The notes beneath the pieces were generated by a model. That model was not told where the DNA came from, ran no database searches, and saw nothing but the letters and a program-made list of their open reading frames with translations. Source: Lutibacter sp. (GTDB lineage Bacteria; Bacteroidota; Bacteroidia; Flavobacteriales; Flavobacteriaceae). From it: 64,000 nt of DNA. Every line of letters starts with the position of its first letter. The stretch's first letter is position 1. A program made the translations under genes and the position numbers. Location: contig DAIDMK010000004.1 in NCBI GenBank assembly GCA_027449025.1, positions 1 through 64,000 of the forward strand. The letters are read 5' to 3'. Below are positions 8,407-17,580 of the stretch, in pieces.

Positions 8407-9658
8407 ACCACCAAAAATAATTATTATAGGTGCTGGTTTTGGAGGTATTTCAATTGCCAAGTCCTTTATAAATAAAAAAGTAGCGGTGTTGTTGATTGAT
8501 GAAAATAATTATCACAATTTTCAACCATTAATGTATCAAATAGCAAATGGAGGTCTAGAGCCAGACAGTATTGCATATCCTGTACGCAGAATTTTTAGAT
8601 CCAATAAAAATATTTATTTCAGGATGGCAAAGGTTTTTAATGTTGCTGTTTCTTTAAAAAAAATAAACACTTCAATTGGCGATTTTGAGTATGATTATCT
8701 TGTAATTGCTACCGGAAGCCAAACTAATTTTTTCAATTTTGAACCAGTTAAAGAAAAACTCTTAACCTTAAAATCAATCCCCGATGCATTAAATTTAAGA
8801 AGTTACATTCTTCAGAATCTTGAAAAGTCATTGGCTACTCAAAAGCTTGAAAATCAAAGTCAAATAATGAGTATTGCGATAGTTGGCGGTGGACCAGCGG
8901 GGATTGAATTGGCAGGTGCTTTGGCTGAAATGAGACGGTATGTTCTTCCAAAAGATTTTCCGGAATTGGATTTGTCTAACATGTATATTAATTTATACGA
9001 AGCCGCTCCAAAATTACTTAGCGTAATGTCTGGAGAAGCATCAGCCAAAAGTTTGGAATATCTAATCGCATTGGGTGTTAATGTGAATTTAAATGCCAAA
9101 GTGAATACCTACGATGGAACTGTTTTATCACTTGAAGACGGAACAATATATAAAACGGATACCGTTATTTGGACTGCAGGCGTGAAAGGTGCTCCAATTG
9201 AAGGTTTAGCAAAAGAGGTCATTATTGGCGGAAACAGAATATCGGTAAACTCCTATAATCAGGTTTTAAACACCAATAATATTTTCGCAATAGGCGATGT
9301 TGCGTCCCATATTTCCGAACAAAATCCGAAAGGATTGCCAATGTTAGCTCCTGTAGCACAACAACAAGGAAAACGGCTGGCGAAAAATATTTTAAATCTT
9401 ATTAATGATGTACCAATGCAGCCATTTGTTTATAAGAATAATGGTTCAATGGCAACTATTGGAAGAAAAAAAGCAGTAGTTGATCTTCCTAATTGGAAAT
9501 TTCAAGGCACTTTTGCCTGGTTGGTTTGGATGTTTGTACATATTATGTCATTGGTAGGTTTTAAAAATAAACTGATAGCTTTTCTGGACTGGATGTTTAA
9601 TTATTTTACCTATGACAAACCTCTGGGATTAATTATTAGACCTTATAAAAGGAAATAA
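8393..9658 (+). CDS. ndh: type II NADH dehydrogenase (NAD(P)/FAD-dependent oxidoreductase)
   Basis: NDH-2 oxidises NADH and passes electrons to the quinone pool at the inner face of the membrane without pumping protons. An N-terminal FAD Rossmann motif (I-I-G-A-G-F-G-G) is present, as are a second dinucleotide motif for NADH (G-G-G-P-A-G-I-E-L-A-G) and the A-I-G-D-V-A flavin-binding segment near residue 290. The C-terminus carries aromatic-rich amphipathic helices that anchor the protein to the membrane. I chose the ATG at 8393, which gives 421 aa and has a purine-rich GAAGAAA ahead of it. Longer upstream starts would add residues that read through the preceding gene, and 8399 is also possible. 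It overlaps the channel-like gene and lies 10 bases ahead of mprF. Confidence 0.92.
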   Translation: MKMNKPPKIIIIGAGFGGISIAKSFINKKVAVLLIDENNYHNFQPLMYQIANGGLEPDSIAYPVRRIFRSNKNIYFRMAKVFNVAVSLKKINTSIGDFEYDYLVIATGSQTNFFNFEPVKEKLLTLKSIPDALNLRSYILQNLEKSLATQKLENQSQIMSIAIVGGGPAGIELAGALAEMRRYVLPKDFPELDLSNMYINLYEAAPKLLSVMSGEASAKSLEYLIALGVNVNLNAKVNTYDGTVLSLEDGTIYKTDTVIWTAGVKGAPIEGLAKEVIIGGNRISVNSYNQVLNTNNIFAIGDVASHISEQNPKGLPMLAPVAQQQGKRLAKNILNLINDVPMQPFVYKNNGSMATIGRKKAVVDLPNWKFQGTFAWLVWMFVHIMSLVGFKNKLIAFLDWMFNYFTYDKPLGLIIRPYKRK

Positions 9659-9668
9659 ACGCGTTTAT

Positions 9669-12254
9669 ATGAGAAAATTATTTCCTATAAATAAAATAAA
9701 TCAAAAACTAATATTTCAAATTGCGGTAGGATTATTGTCTATTTTTTTAGGAATATATTTTATCAAACATGAAAGGGCAGAGCTGGTTGAAGTTAAAACG
9801 GTATTGATTCAGGCAAATAAATGGTTATTGCTTATTGGAATAATTTTAGTGTTTTTGTTTGTTGTGATTCAGGGGTTTATGTATCAATTTAGCTTTAAAG
9901 CAGTGAATAAAATTATTTCACTTAAAATGGGGGTTCTCCTGTATTTAAAAAGAAATTTTATCAGTGTTTTTATCCCTGCAGGAACGGTAACCAATATGTT
10001 TTTCTTTAATAAAGAAATTGAAGAAAAAGAAGGAATAGAGAAAACAGTTATTCTATATGCATCAACCATTTTTTCCATAAGTTCTGTTGCTTCAAGTATA
10101 TTAATAGCAATACCGGCAGTTATATTACTTTTTATCAAAGGAGGATTAAAAGAAAACATGTTGATTGGCATTGGTTTATCCTTGGTGTTCATAATCCTGC
10201 TAATTGGTATAATCGCAAGTTTTATTCTTAAAGGGATTGTTTTTCAAATTTTAGAAAAAACAGCACCTTCATTTTCTACAATTCTTAATAATTTACGTGA
10301 GTATCCAATCAATAAAATTCAGCTTTTTTTAGTATTCATTTTTTCTTGTTTTATTGAAATTATAGGTATCATACATCTTTATATTGCGATGATTGCTTTA
10401 AATTTTGAACCATCGCTTACTGTTGCCATAATAGGTTATTCCTTGGTTTTAATTATATTGTTAAGTTCCCCATTTTTAAGGGGAATAGGCGCTATTGAAT
10501 TGGCATTAACATATGCACTTACTTTATTTGGGTATAGTGCAGTTGCAGCTTTATCAGTTGTTTTTTTGTTTCGTTTTTTTGATTTTTGGGCTGTTCTTTT
10601 GCTAGGATTGGCTGCTTTGATTTTGAAAAAAGACAATCTGTTTTTGAGAATATTTCCTGCCTTGCTTTTATTTATTTTAGGTATTGTAAACATGATATCG
10701 GCAATTACACCTGCATTGCCCGAAAGATTGAAAATCTTGAGTAAAATAATTCCATTATCAGCCATTCATACATCCATTTGGTTGGTGCTGTTTTCGGGTG
10801 CATTTATGTTAGCCGTAGCAGTTTATTTAATCAAAGGGTTAAAAAACGCTTGGATTATTGCAGTTGTATTAACGGCTATTTCACTTTTTGGACATCTTAT
10901 TAAAGGGATTGATTGGGAAGAAGCAATTATAGCTTTCATAACATTGTGTACTTTATTATTTACACATAAGCAATATTTTATAAAGCATGATGCTTCTTTT
11001 GATAAACAACTATGGTTTCCTGCGATTGTTTCGTTTGTAACGGTGCTAATTTTTGGAACTATCGGATTTTATTTTATCGATAAAAACCATTTTGGATCGG
11101 ATTTTTCGCTTTGGGAATCGTTCCAAGAAACAATAACTGCATTTTTTTTGCAAAATATAGATTTAAATCCGCAGACTACTTTTTCTAAAATTTTCTTGTT
11201 TTCTCTACATATTTTAGGAGCATTCACTATTACTTTTTGGGTAGCTCTTTTTTTTAAGCCATTAATCAGCAAAAAAATGGTTCCAGTAGAAGAAAGCCGG
11301 TTGCTCGCAAAGCAATTGGTATCTAATTATGGCAAGGGAGGTCTAGATTATTTTAAAACCTATGATGATAAATTATTTTGGTTTAATGCAGAAAAAACTG
11401 GATTTGTTTCTTATAAAATTACAGGGAATTATGTGATAGTATTGGAAAATCCAATTGCGAAAAACAACGAAACTCTTGAAAAAATAATTATAGATTTTGA
11501 TGACTATTGCAAAACAAATGGATTGAGAACAGCTTATTACCGAATTCCAAAATCGAGCCTGGATTTGTACACAAAACTTCAAAAAAAATCAGTGCTTATA
11601 GGAAGGGAAGCGGTTGTAAACGTAACAACTTTTACCATAGAAGGCAGCGAGAAAAAAGCGATACGCAACGCTGTAAATAAGCTCTCAAAATCAGGTTTTA
11701 TATTTAAGATAAATGAACCACCACAAAAAGAAAGTTTCCTGCAACAATTAAAGTCCGTTAGCAGTGAATGGTTGCAAGATATGAAACGGGAAGAAATGGT
11801 ATTTTCACAAGGAGTGTTTTCTGCAAATGAATTAAAAGAACAAACCATTTATACAATTGAATCCAATGAAGGGAAAATAGTTGGCTTTGTAAATATGATT
11901 CCCAATTTTATTGCTGGTGAAGCCAATTTTGATCTTATGCGTAAAACTACTGATGCGCCTAATGGCACGATGGATTTTTTGTTTGTAAATATGTTTGAAC
12001 AGCTAAAATTAAAAGGATATTTGAGTTGTAATTTGGGAATGGTGCCATTAAGTGGAATTGACAATCCTAAAAATATTTTAGAGCAAGCAATGAAAACTGC
12101 CTATGAAAAAATGAAAATATTTTCCAAGTATAAAAATTTGTATAATTTTAAAGAAAAATATAATCCAACTTGGACGGAGACATATTTGGTATTTAATGAA
12201 TCTTTTGATTTAACTTTTATACCTTCTGCATTAAAAAAAATTATGGAAGATTAA
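9669..12254 (+). CDS. mprF: MprF-type aminoacyl-phospholipid synthase/flippase
   Basis: MprF proteins attach an amino acid from aminoacyl-tRNA to membrane lipid and flip it outward, which lowers surface negative charge. The 861-aa protein has the full two-part architecture. The N-terminal half (about 10-540) has many membrane helices forming the flippase domain. The C-terminal soluble half (about 550-850) is a DUF2156/GNAT-like synthase with motifs such as Y-R-I-P-K-S-S and N-L-G-M-V-P-L-S-G. The lipid and amino acid cannot be read from the sequence. In Bacteroidota these enzymes are less studied than in Gram-positives. It is third in the 8.0-13.0 kb run of co-directional genes with short gaps. 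Confidence 0.9.
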   Translation: MRKLFPINKINQKLIFQIAVGLLSIFLGIYFIKHERAELVEVKTVLIQANKWLLLIGIILVFLFVVIQGFMYQFSFKAVNKIISLKMGVLLYLKRNFISVFIPAGTVTNMFFFNKEIEEKEGIEKTVILYASTIFSISSVASSILIAIPAVILLFIKGGLKENMLIGIGLSLVFIILLIGIIASFILKGIVFQILEKTAPSFSTILNNLREYPINKIQLFLVFIFSCFIEIIGIIHLYIAMIALNFEPSLTVAIIGYSLVLIILLSSPFLRGIGAIELALTYALTLFGYSAVAALSVVFLFRFFDFWAVLLLGLAALILKKDNLFLRIFPALLLFILGIVNMISAITPALPERLKILSKIIPLSAIHTSIWLVLFSGAFMLAVAVYLIKGLKNAWIIAVVLTAISLFGHLIKGIDWEEAIIAFITLCTLLFTHKQYFIKHDASFDKQLWFPAIVSFVTVLIFGTIGFYFIDKNHFGSDFSLWESFQETITAFFLQNIDLNPQTTFSKIFLFSLHILGAFTITFWVALFFKPLISKKMVPVEESRLLAKQLVSNYGKGGLDYFKTYDDKLFWFNAEKTGFVSYKITGNYVIVLENPIAKNNETLEKIIIDFDDYCKTNGLRTAYYRIPKSSLDLYTKLQKKSVLIGREAVVNVTTFTIEGSEKKAIRNAVNKLSKSGFIFKINEPPQKESFLQQLKSVSSEWLQDMKREEMVFSQGVFSANELKEQTIYTIESNEGKIVGFVNMIPNFIAGEANFDLMRKTTDAPNGTMDFLFVNMFEQLKLKGYLSCNLGMVPLSGIDNPKNILEQAMKTAYEKMKIFSKYKNLYNFKEKYNPTWTETYLVFNESFDLTFIPSALKKIMED

Positions 12255-12269
12255 ATTACCTTTTTAAAT

Positions 12270-12983
12270 ATGAAAACATTTATAAGCAGTATTTCACAAA
12301 ATGAATTTCCAGAAAGTGAAAAAGTTCATGCCAAAATTATCAGAAAATCTATTTTTGATCTTATTCAAAAAGATCATAAAGCATTTACGCATAACAGTTT
12401 AATGTCTGTATCAGAATTAAATAGATACCGTGAAAAATACATTGCCGACTATTTAATGAAAGAAGTTGGTGAATTGACGGCAATGGAAGATGATGTACTA
12501 AAAACATTGCAGAATCACGAAATTATATCTTCAAAATTGGGTTTAGATTCTGAAGCAACCAATTTCACGTTTGGTCAACGTTTAGCCGATAAAATTGCAT
12601 CATTTGGTGGCAGTTGGAAGTTTATCATCATTTTTGCAGTATTTATTTTGATATGGATTTTTAGCAATATCTATTTTTTGTTGAACAAAGGTTTTGATCC
12701 GTATCCGTTTATTTTACTCAATTTAATATTATCATGTTTGGCGGCGCTTCAGGCACCTGTAATTATGATGAGCCAAAACAGGCAGGAAGAAAAGGACAGA
12801 GAACGTTCCAAACAGGATTATATGGTTAATTTAAAGAGTGAGCTGGAAATTAGAATGCTTCACGAAAAAATTGATCATTTAATCATTCACCAACAACAAG
12901 AATTATTGAACATTCAACAAGTACAAGTTGAAATGATGGAAGATATTATGAATCAATTAAACGCTAATAAAAAAGTGGAATAA
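12270..12983 (+). CDS. DUF1003 family membrane protein
   Basis: This 237-aa protein matches the DUF1003 pattern. A soluble N-terminus is followed by F-G-Q-R-L-A-D-K-I-A-S-F-G-G-S-W, then two membrane helices around 112-165 with the F-D-P-Y-P-F-I-L-L-N motif between them. After these come Q-A-P-V-I-M-M-S-Q-N-R and a charged, Gln-rich coiled C-terminus. The biochemical function of the family is unknown. It lies 15 bases after mprF and probably ends the envelope operon that starts at 8044. Confidence 0.9.
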   Translation: MKTFISSISQNEFPESEKVHAKIIRKSIFDLIQKDHKAFTHNSLMSVSELNRYREKYIADYLMKEVGELTAMEDDVLKTLQNHEIISSKLGLDSEATNFTFGQRLADKIASFGGSWKFIIIFAVFILIWIFSNIYFLLNKGFDPYPFILLNLILSCLAALQAPVIMMSQNRQEEKDRERSKQDYMVNLKSELEIRMLHEKIDHLIIHQQQELLNIQQVQVEMMEDIMNQLNANKKVE

Positions 12984-13125
12984 TAAGGAAAATTTCAATG
13001 AAGATATTCAAGTTTCAAGCAATTTTCAGGATAAAGTATCTTAGTTAACCTTTGGTATTACCAACTCTTTCTAAGGATAAACTTAACCTTTAACAACCTC
13101 TTTACAAATCAAAAAATAATAAAAA

Positions 13126-13422
13126 ATGGCGAATACTACATCTCAACATATTTTAAACACATCGGCAAATTTATTAGGATTTTGTCTTTTTGTAATTACT
13201 TCATTACATGTTGCCAACCTTTCAGAGACTAATCTAATAGATGAATTGACCTCTCTTGTTGCTGTAATGTTGGCTTTCTCTTGCATTTTTTCATTCATTT
13301 CCATCCGTACATTAAACTCAAAAAAAGAAAAACGATTTGAAAAAATTGCTGACTATTTATTTGTTCTTTCACTAATTGGGATTCTAATAATTATTTTATT
13401 TATCACTTTTAATTTTTTTTAA
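13126..13422 (+). CDS. small membrane protein, unknown function
   Basis: I do not recognise a family. The 98-aa product has three predicted membrane helices (about 12-28, 38-58 and 75-97) separated by short loops, with a basic stretch K-K-E-K-R-F-E-K between the second and third. It starts at a clear ATG, fills a co-directional slot between DUF1003 and the SDR-like gene, and has typical codon use, so it is probably real. Confidence 0.65.
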   Translation: MANTTSQHILNTSANLLGFCLFVITSLHVANLSETNLIDELTSLVAVMLAFSCIFSFISIRTLNSKKEKRFEKIADYLFVLSLIGILIIILFITFNFF

Positions 13423-13503
13423 ATAAAATATTAAATAAGTTCTTTATTTTATTAAGAATTCCAAACTTTCAATCAAACTAAAAAAAGAACTCTAATACCC
13501 CTA

Positions 13504-13532
13504 TTTGTATTTTATATTTATGGTTATATTTG
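13504..13532 (+). promoter_or_regulatory. Bacteroidota-type promoter of the first SDR-like gene
   Basis: TTTG at 13504-13507 is followed after 17 bases by TATATTTG at 13525-13532, matching the Bacteroidota -33 TTG / -7 TAnnTTTG pattern. Transcription would begin about 13537-13540, which rules out the in-frame TTG at 13537 as a start and supports the ATG at 13552. Confidence 0.65.
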
Positions 13533-13551
13533 CCGCTTGAAACAGCGTTTT

Positions 13552-15105
13552 ATGGAACCTATAAATGAGCAGTCAACCAATAAAGTAAGTCAGGAACAAA
13601 TTGATTCCTGTATCACCGTATTGGAGCAATTGGTTGGCAACACCAATCAGGTTTTTGAGCTTTCAGAAGAGAAAAGGATTGCTTTATTTAAAGCTGCAGG
13701 AATGCTAACGCGTCCAAGTCGTGAAGCGTTTTCCCAAGGAAAAAAAGATGCCAAAAAATCTATCAAACGAAAAATGATTGCGCGCGACAAACATGCCCGA
13801 AAAGAAACAGGAATTAGAAGTGCACGTGAAGCTGTTATTTTTGAAGCACCAAAGTTGATGGCTCCTATTGATACCTTAGGAAATAAAGAACTCGAATTGG
13901 AATCCCCTAGAAATTGCTACGTTTGTAAAGCAGTTTATACTAAATTACATCACTTTTACGATACCATGTGTACGGAATGTGGCGATTTTAATTACGCAAA
14001 ACGTTTTCAAACAGCCGACCTTTCCAATCAAGTTGCAGTAGTTACAGGCTCTCGCTTAAAAATAGGTTATCACATTACATTAATGTTATTGCGTGCTGGA
14101 GCTACAGTAGTTGCCACCACAAGGTTTCCGGTTGATTCGGCATTGCGTTTTTCCCAAGAAAAAGATTATTTTGATTGGGCAGATCGTTTAAAAATACACG
14201 GACTCGATTTAAGGCATATTCCAAGTGTGGAGATTTTTTGCAATTATATAGAGCAGCAATATGACCGATTGGATATTCTAATCAACAATGCTGCGCAAAC
14301 TGTGAGAAGACCAGCCGGATTTTACCATCATTTAATGGCAAAAGAAGAAATGGATTTTGGGGATTTGCCTCAATTTGCCAAAAATTTACTCAGTAACCAC
14401 CACAATTGTTTGCAGGAATTAAGGAGTTTATCTTCAGAAATCGCCAGGAATCAAACCAATATACCAGTTACATGGCACGGATCAGAACCAGGAATCGGAC
14501 TTAGTTCTTCAGCAAAATTATCGCAAATACCTTATAGTTTCGACAATTCATTGGCTGCCAGTGAAGTTTTTCCTGAAGGAAAATTAGATGCTGATTTACA
14601 ACAGGTGGATTTAAGAAAAACAAACAGCTGGCGTTTGAAATTAGGAGAAATTGAAACCACAGAAATGATTGAGGTGCAGTTGGTAAATGCCGTAGCGCCT
14701 TTTGTGCTCTGTAACCGCTTGTCCAATTTAATGAAAAAAGAAAATACTGGACAAAAACACATTATTAATGTGTCAGCTATGGAAGGAAAGTTTCATCGCT
14801 TTACAAAACAAGATCGCCATCCGCACACCAATATGGCCAAAGCAGCGTTGAATATGATGACACATACTGCAGCATCAGATTTTGCTAAAAATGGTATTTA
14901 TATCAATGCCGTTGATACGGGTTGGGTTACCGATGAAGATCCTGTTGAATTGTCAAAACATAAAATAGAAGTGCACGATTTTCAGCCACCATTAGATATT
15001 GTAGATGGTGCAGCGCGTGTAATGGATCCCTTATTTGACGGCATCAATACAGGAAAACATTGGAGTGGTAAATTTTTAAAAGATTACCGACCAATCGACT
15101 GGTAA
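13552..15105 (+). CDS. SDR-like oxidoreductase with N-terminal extension and Cys/His knuckle (copy A)
   Basis: This is a 517-aa protein whose second half is a short-chain dehydrogenase fold. It has a TGS-R-L-K-I-G-Y dinucleotide loop at 165-173 (in place of TGxxxGxG), an N-N-A-A motif at 245-248, and Ser408. An insertion of about 130 residues lies between the last two. Where other SDRs have the catalytic YxxxK, this protein has T-N-M-A-K (Thr426, Lys430), so the usual Tyr is missing. Ahead of the fold are about 120 Lys/Arg-rich residues and a probable zinc site (C122-Y-V-C125, H133-H134, C140-x-x-C143). The substrate is unknown and catalysis is uncertain. A close paralog sits at 37862-39412. 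The start at ATG 13552 is set by the promoter. A VF530-like gene follows 85 bases later. Confidence 0.85.
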   Translation: MEPINEQSTNKVSQEQIDSCITVLEQLVGNTNQVFELSEEKRIALFKAAGMLTRPSREAFSQGKKDAKKSIKRKMIARDKHARKETGIRSAREAVIFEAPKLMAPIDTLGNKELELESPRNCYVCKAVYTKLHHFYDTMCTECGDFNYAKRFQTADLSNQVAVVTGSRLKIGYHITLMLLRAGATVVATTRFPVDSALRFSQEKDYFDWADRLKIHGLDLRHIPSVEIFCNYIEQQYDRLDILINNAAQTVRRPAGFYHHLMAKEEMDFGDLPQFAKNLLSNHHNCLQELRSLSSEIARNQTNIPVTWHGSEPGIGLSSSAKLSQIPYSFDNSLAASEVFPEGKLDADLQQVDLRKTNSWRLKLGEIETTEMIEVQLVNAVAPFVLCNRLSNLMKKENTGQKHIINVSAMEGKFHRFTKQDRHPHTNMAKAALNMMTHTAASDFAKNGIYINAVDTGWVTDEDPVELSKHKIEVHDFQPPLDIVDGAARVMDPLFDGINTGKHWSGKFLKDYRPIDW

Positions 15106-15142
15106 CCTAAGTTGAAAACTGAAAGTTAAAAGTTAAAAGTTT

Positions 15143-15187
15143 TTTCTGCTTTTAAACAATTAAACGATTAAACAGTTACACAATTAA
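15143..15187. repeat. 3'-flank repeat shared by both SDR copies
   Basis: The sequence beginning TTTCTGCTTTTAAACAA (15143-15159) and continuing with TTAAAC/ACAATTAA-type units also occurs after copy B at 39462-39511. There the first 17 bases are identical and the rest is similar with a small insertion. It is AT-rich and non-coding. Confidence 0.6.
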
Positions 15188-15190
15188 ACT

Positions 15191-15406
15191 ATGGAAGAAC
15201 AACCTAATAATCCGCTTCACGGCGTTAAACTAGCAGAAATTCTTCAATTTTTGGTGGCCATGTATGGCTGGGAAGAATTGGGAGAAAGAATTAATATCAA
15301 TTGTTTTAAATCGAATCCTTCCATAAATTCGAGCCTAAAATTTTTGAGAAAAACACAATGGGCGAGGGATAAAGTAGAAAATCTCTATTTGCGTTCAATT
15401 AAATAA
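15191..15406 (+). CDS. VF530-family (DUF2132) small DNA-binding-like protein
   Basis: The 71-aa protein has the VF530 family signature almost throughout: P-L-H-G-V-K-L near the start, [10 protein letters not shown]-x-I-N-C-F in the middle, and [13 protein letters not shown]-x-W-A-R-x-K-V-E at the end. Structures in this family suggest a compact helical DNA-binding fold, but no specific role is established. The length is normal. It follows the SDR-like gene and may be co-transcribed with it. Confidence 0.9.
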   Translation: MEEQPNNPLHGVKLAEILQFLVAMYGWEELGERININCFKSNPSINSSLKFLRKTQWARDKVENLYLRSIK

Positions 15407-15719
15407 AATTTTGTGATTTCAACAATGCTCTAAAGATTGATGATGACGTCTATTTATTAAAATTTCTTTTAAATTCTTTAAGCCAACAAATTCCTGTATA
15501 GTGCTGTTAAAAATATTAGAAATAGTTTTTTTAACCCGGTTTTGGCAATAAATAGTCAAGGATAAAATTTTTTAGAGATAAATATTAGTTGAATATTTTC
15601 TTCTTATATATTTGTTTATGTGGTTGGTAGTCAGTTATATATCAATTTTTTCAACCTCCGCGAATTTAGACTGAATAAAAATAATTTTAAAACATAGGGA
15701 AAAAACCCATAAAAGGCGG
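15407..15719. other. intergenic stretch, no gene seen
   Basis: This AT-rich gap holds no ORF or RNA gene that I can support. Its right edge runs into the helicase promoter at 15720. Confidence 0.5.
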
Positions 15720-15727
15720 TACTTTTG
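15720..15727 (+). promoter_or_regulatory. -7 box of the SF2 helicase gene
   Basis: TACTTTTG fits TAnnTTTG exactly. Transcription would begin about 15733-15735, downstream of the first in-frame TTG (15725), so that codon cannot be the translation start. Confidence 0.6.
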
Positions 15728-15748
15728 TTGGTCATAAAATCAAAAAAT

Positions 15749-17302
15749 TTGTCCATAACAGCCATAGAATTAGAGGAGAGAAAAGCAGGTAAAGATTTAT
15801 ACAGCTATCAAAAAGAAGCAATTAACAAAATTTTTAAATGCTTTGAAGATAAGCCAGAAGATTATCATTTATTATTTCAATTGCCTACAGGCGGAGGAAA
15901 AACGGTAATCTTTTCTGAGATTGTGCGACAATATTTGAAACATCATAACAAAAAAGTATTGGTATTAACGCATCGTATTGAATTGTGCAAGCAAACTTCA
16001 AACATGCTTACTGAATTTAATGTTAACAATAAAGTCATCCATAGCAAAGCAAATTTAGATGATCAGGAAAATTATAGTTGCTTTGTGGCGATGGTGGAAA
16101 CTCTGAATAACCGTTTAAATGATAATAAACTCGATATTTCTGATATTGGTTTGGTAATTATTGATGAGGCACATTACAATTCCTTCACAAAACTTTTTAA
16201 GTTTTTTGAAAAATCATTTTTTTTAGGCGTTACCGCTACACCCTTAAGTTCGAACATACAATTGCCCATGAACGACAATTATGATGAGTTAATTGTGGGT
16301 GAAACGATAGAATCGTTAATTCAAAATGAATTTTTATCGAGGGCAAAAACTTTTTTGTATAATGTAGGCTTAACTTCTTTGGTTGTTGGTGCCAATGGTG
16401 ATTATACCGTAAAATCATCAGAAGATTTATATTCCAACAATGATATGTTGGGTAAATTATTGTCGTCTTATGAAGAGCATTCCAAAGGAAAGAAAACATT
16501 AATTTTTAATAACGGAATCAGCACTTCTTTACATGTGTATGAAATGTTTAGGGCGGCAGGTTATACCATTGCGCACCTTGACAATACCGCCACAAAAAAA
16601 GAACGGGAATTTATTTTGAGGTGGTTTAAAAAAACGCCTGATGCTATTTTAACTTCGGTAAGTATTTTAACCACTGGTTTTGATGAGCCAACGGTAGATA
16701 CTATTATTTTAAACCGGGCCACAAAATCGTTGACCTTATATTACCAGATGATTGGTCGTGGTTCTCGTATCTTAAAGACAAAAAACACGTTTAACATCAT
16801 TGATTTAGGGAATAATTTCCACCGATTCGGTCCTTGGGGAGCCGATTTAAATTGGCAAAGCATATTTACTTCCCCAAATTATTATTTGGATAAATTACTG
16901 AATGATGAAGAATTGGAAAGCAATTTTGAATATGAAATGCCAAAAGAACTAAGAGCCGAGTTTTCTAAGTCGGAAGTGGTGCATTTTGACATCAAACAAA
17001 CCTATAGAGATGCCATTAAAATAGGGGAGTCTTCAAAAGTTGTTTTGGAACGTTCAATTGCGCAACATGCCAAAATATGTGTTGAAAACAGTGAAGATGT
17101 TTATGATGCCCTAATTTTAGCAAACAAGTTAGGTGATGATATTGAATACAGAATTCATCATTACACCAAATGCATCAGCAAAAGCACTACAAATTTTGCA
17201 GATTGGCTTAAAGATGATTACGGAATAAAACTCCGTTTATATTTACGCGATAATTTTGATACTATTTTTGAAGAAGTGTTTGGCCATCCGCCAGAAGATT
17301 AA
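15749..17302 (+). CDS. DEAD/DEAH-box superfamily II helicase
   Basis: This is an ATP-dependent nucleic-acid helicase of the RAD25/UvrB-like SF2 group. The visible motifs are Walker A (Q-L-P-T-G-G-G-K-T), motif II as D-E-A-H (V-I-I-D-E-A-H-Y-N), motif III region (G-V-T-A-T-P), and motif VI (Q-M-I-G-R-G-S-R). The C-terminal 150 residues are specific to this group and of unknown role. No ATG opens the frame. I infer a TTG start at 15749 because it lies downstream of the promoter box and yields M-S-I-T-A-I-E-L-E-E-R-K, the usual N-terminal pattern of relatives, for a product of about 517 aa. It could act in repair or RNA metabolism; context does not decide. Confidence 0.85.
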   Translation: MSITAIELEERKAGKDLYSYQKEAINKIFKCFEDKPEDYHLLFQLPTGGGKTVIFSEIVRQYLKHHNKKVLVLTHRIELCKQTSNMLTEFNVNNKVIHSKANLDDQENYSCFVAMVETLNNRLNDNKLDISDIGLVIIDEAHYNSFTKLFKFFEKSFFLGVTATPLSSNIQLPMNDNYDELIVGETIESLIQNEFLSRAKTFLYNVGLTSLVVGANGDYTVKSSEDLYSNNDMLGKLLSSYEEHSKGKKTLIFNNGISTSLHVYEMFRAAGYTIAHLDNTATKKEREFILRWFKKTPDAILTSVSILTTGFDEPTVDTIILNRATKSLTLYYQMIGRGSRILKTKNTFNIIDLGNNFHRFGPWGADLNWQSIFTSPNYYLDKLLNDEELESNFEYEMPKELRAEFSKSEVVHFDIKQTYRDAIKIGESSKVVLERSIAQHAKICVENSEDVYDALILANKLGDDIEYRIHHYTKCISKSTTNFADWLKDDYGIKLRLYLRDNFDTIFEEVFGHPPED

Positions 17303-17355
17303 CATTACTTCCATAAATATATATTTTATACAAATCATCTACTGAATATTACTTT

Positions 17356-17396
17356 AATCCCTATATAAATTCATTTATTTATTTAGGGGTTTGTTG
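17356..17396 (+). terminator. possible terminator after the helicase
   Basis: AATCCCTA (17356-17363) pairs with TAGGGGTT (17384-17391), allowing one G-U pair, and is followed by a T-rich run. The loop is 20 bases, so this is only a moderate candidate. Confidence 0.4.
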
Positions 17397-17580
17397 TTTT
17401 ATGCATTTTGCAAAAAAAAAACTAAATGAACTTTGGATTTTTGGATTAACTTAAAAATAATTTATAAAAGTTAAAAAAAATTCCTACTTTTAGTTTCCCT
17501 CTCTTTAAAATCTCAATAAAATTACAAACTATCTTAAAATAAGGTAGATCATAACAAATTTTAACTAACTACTACTTATT

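Noticed and set aside
13537-13551. Longer SDR copy A start at TTG 13537
   Set aside because: It lies at or before the transcript start implied by the -33/-7 promoter ending at 13532.
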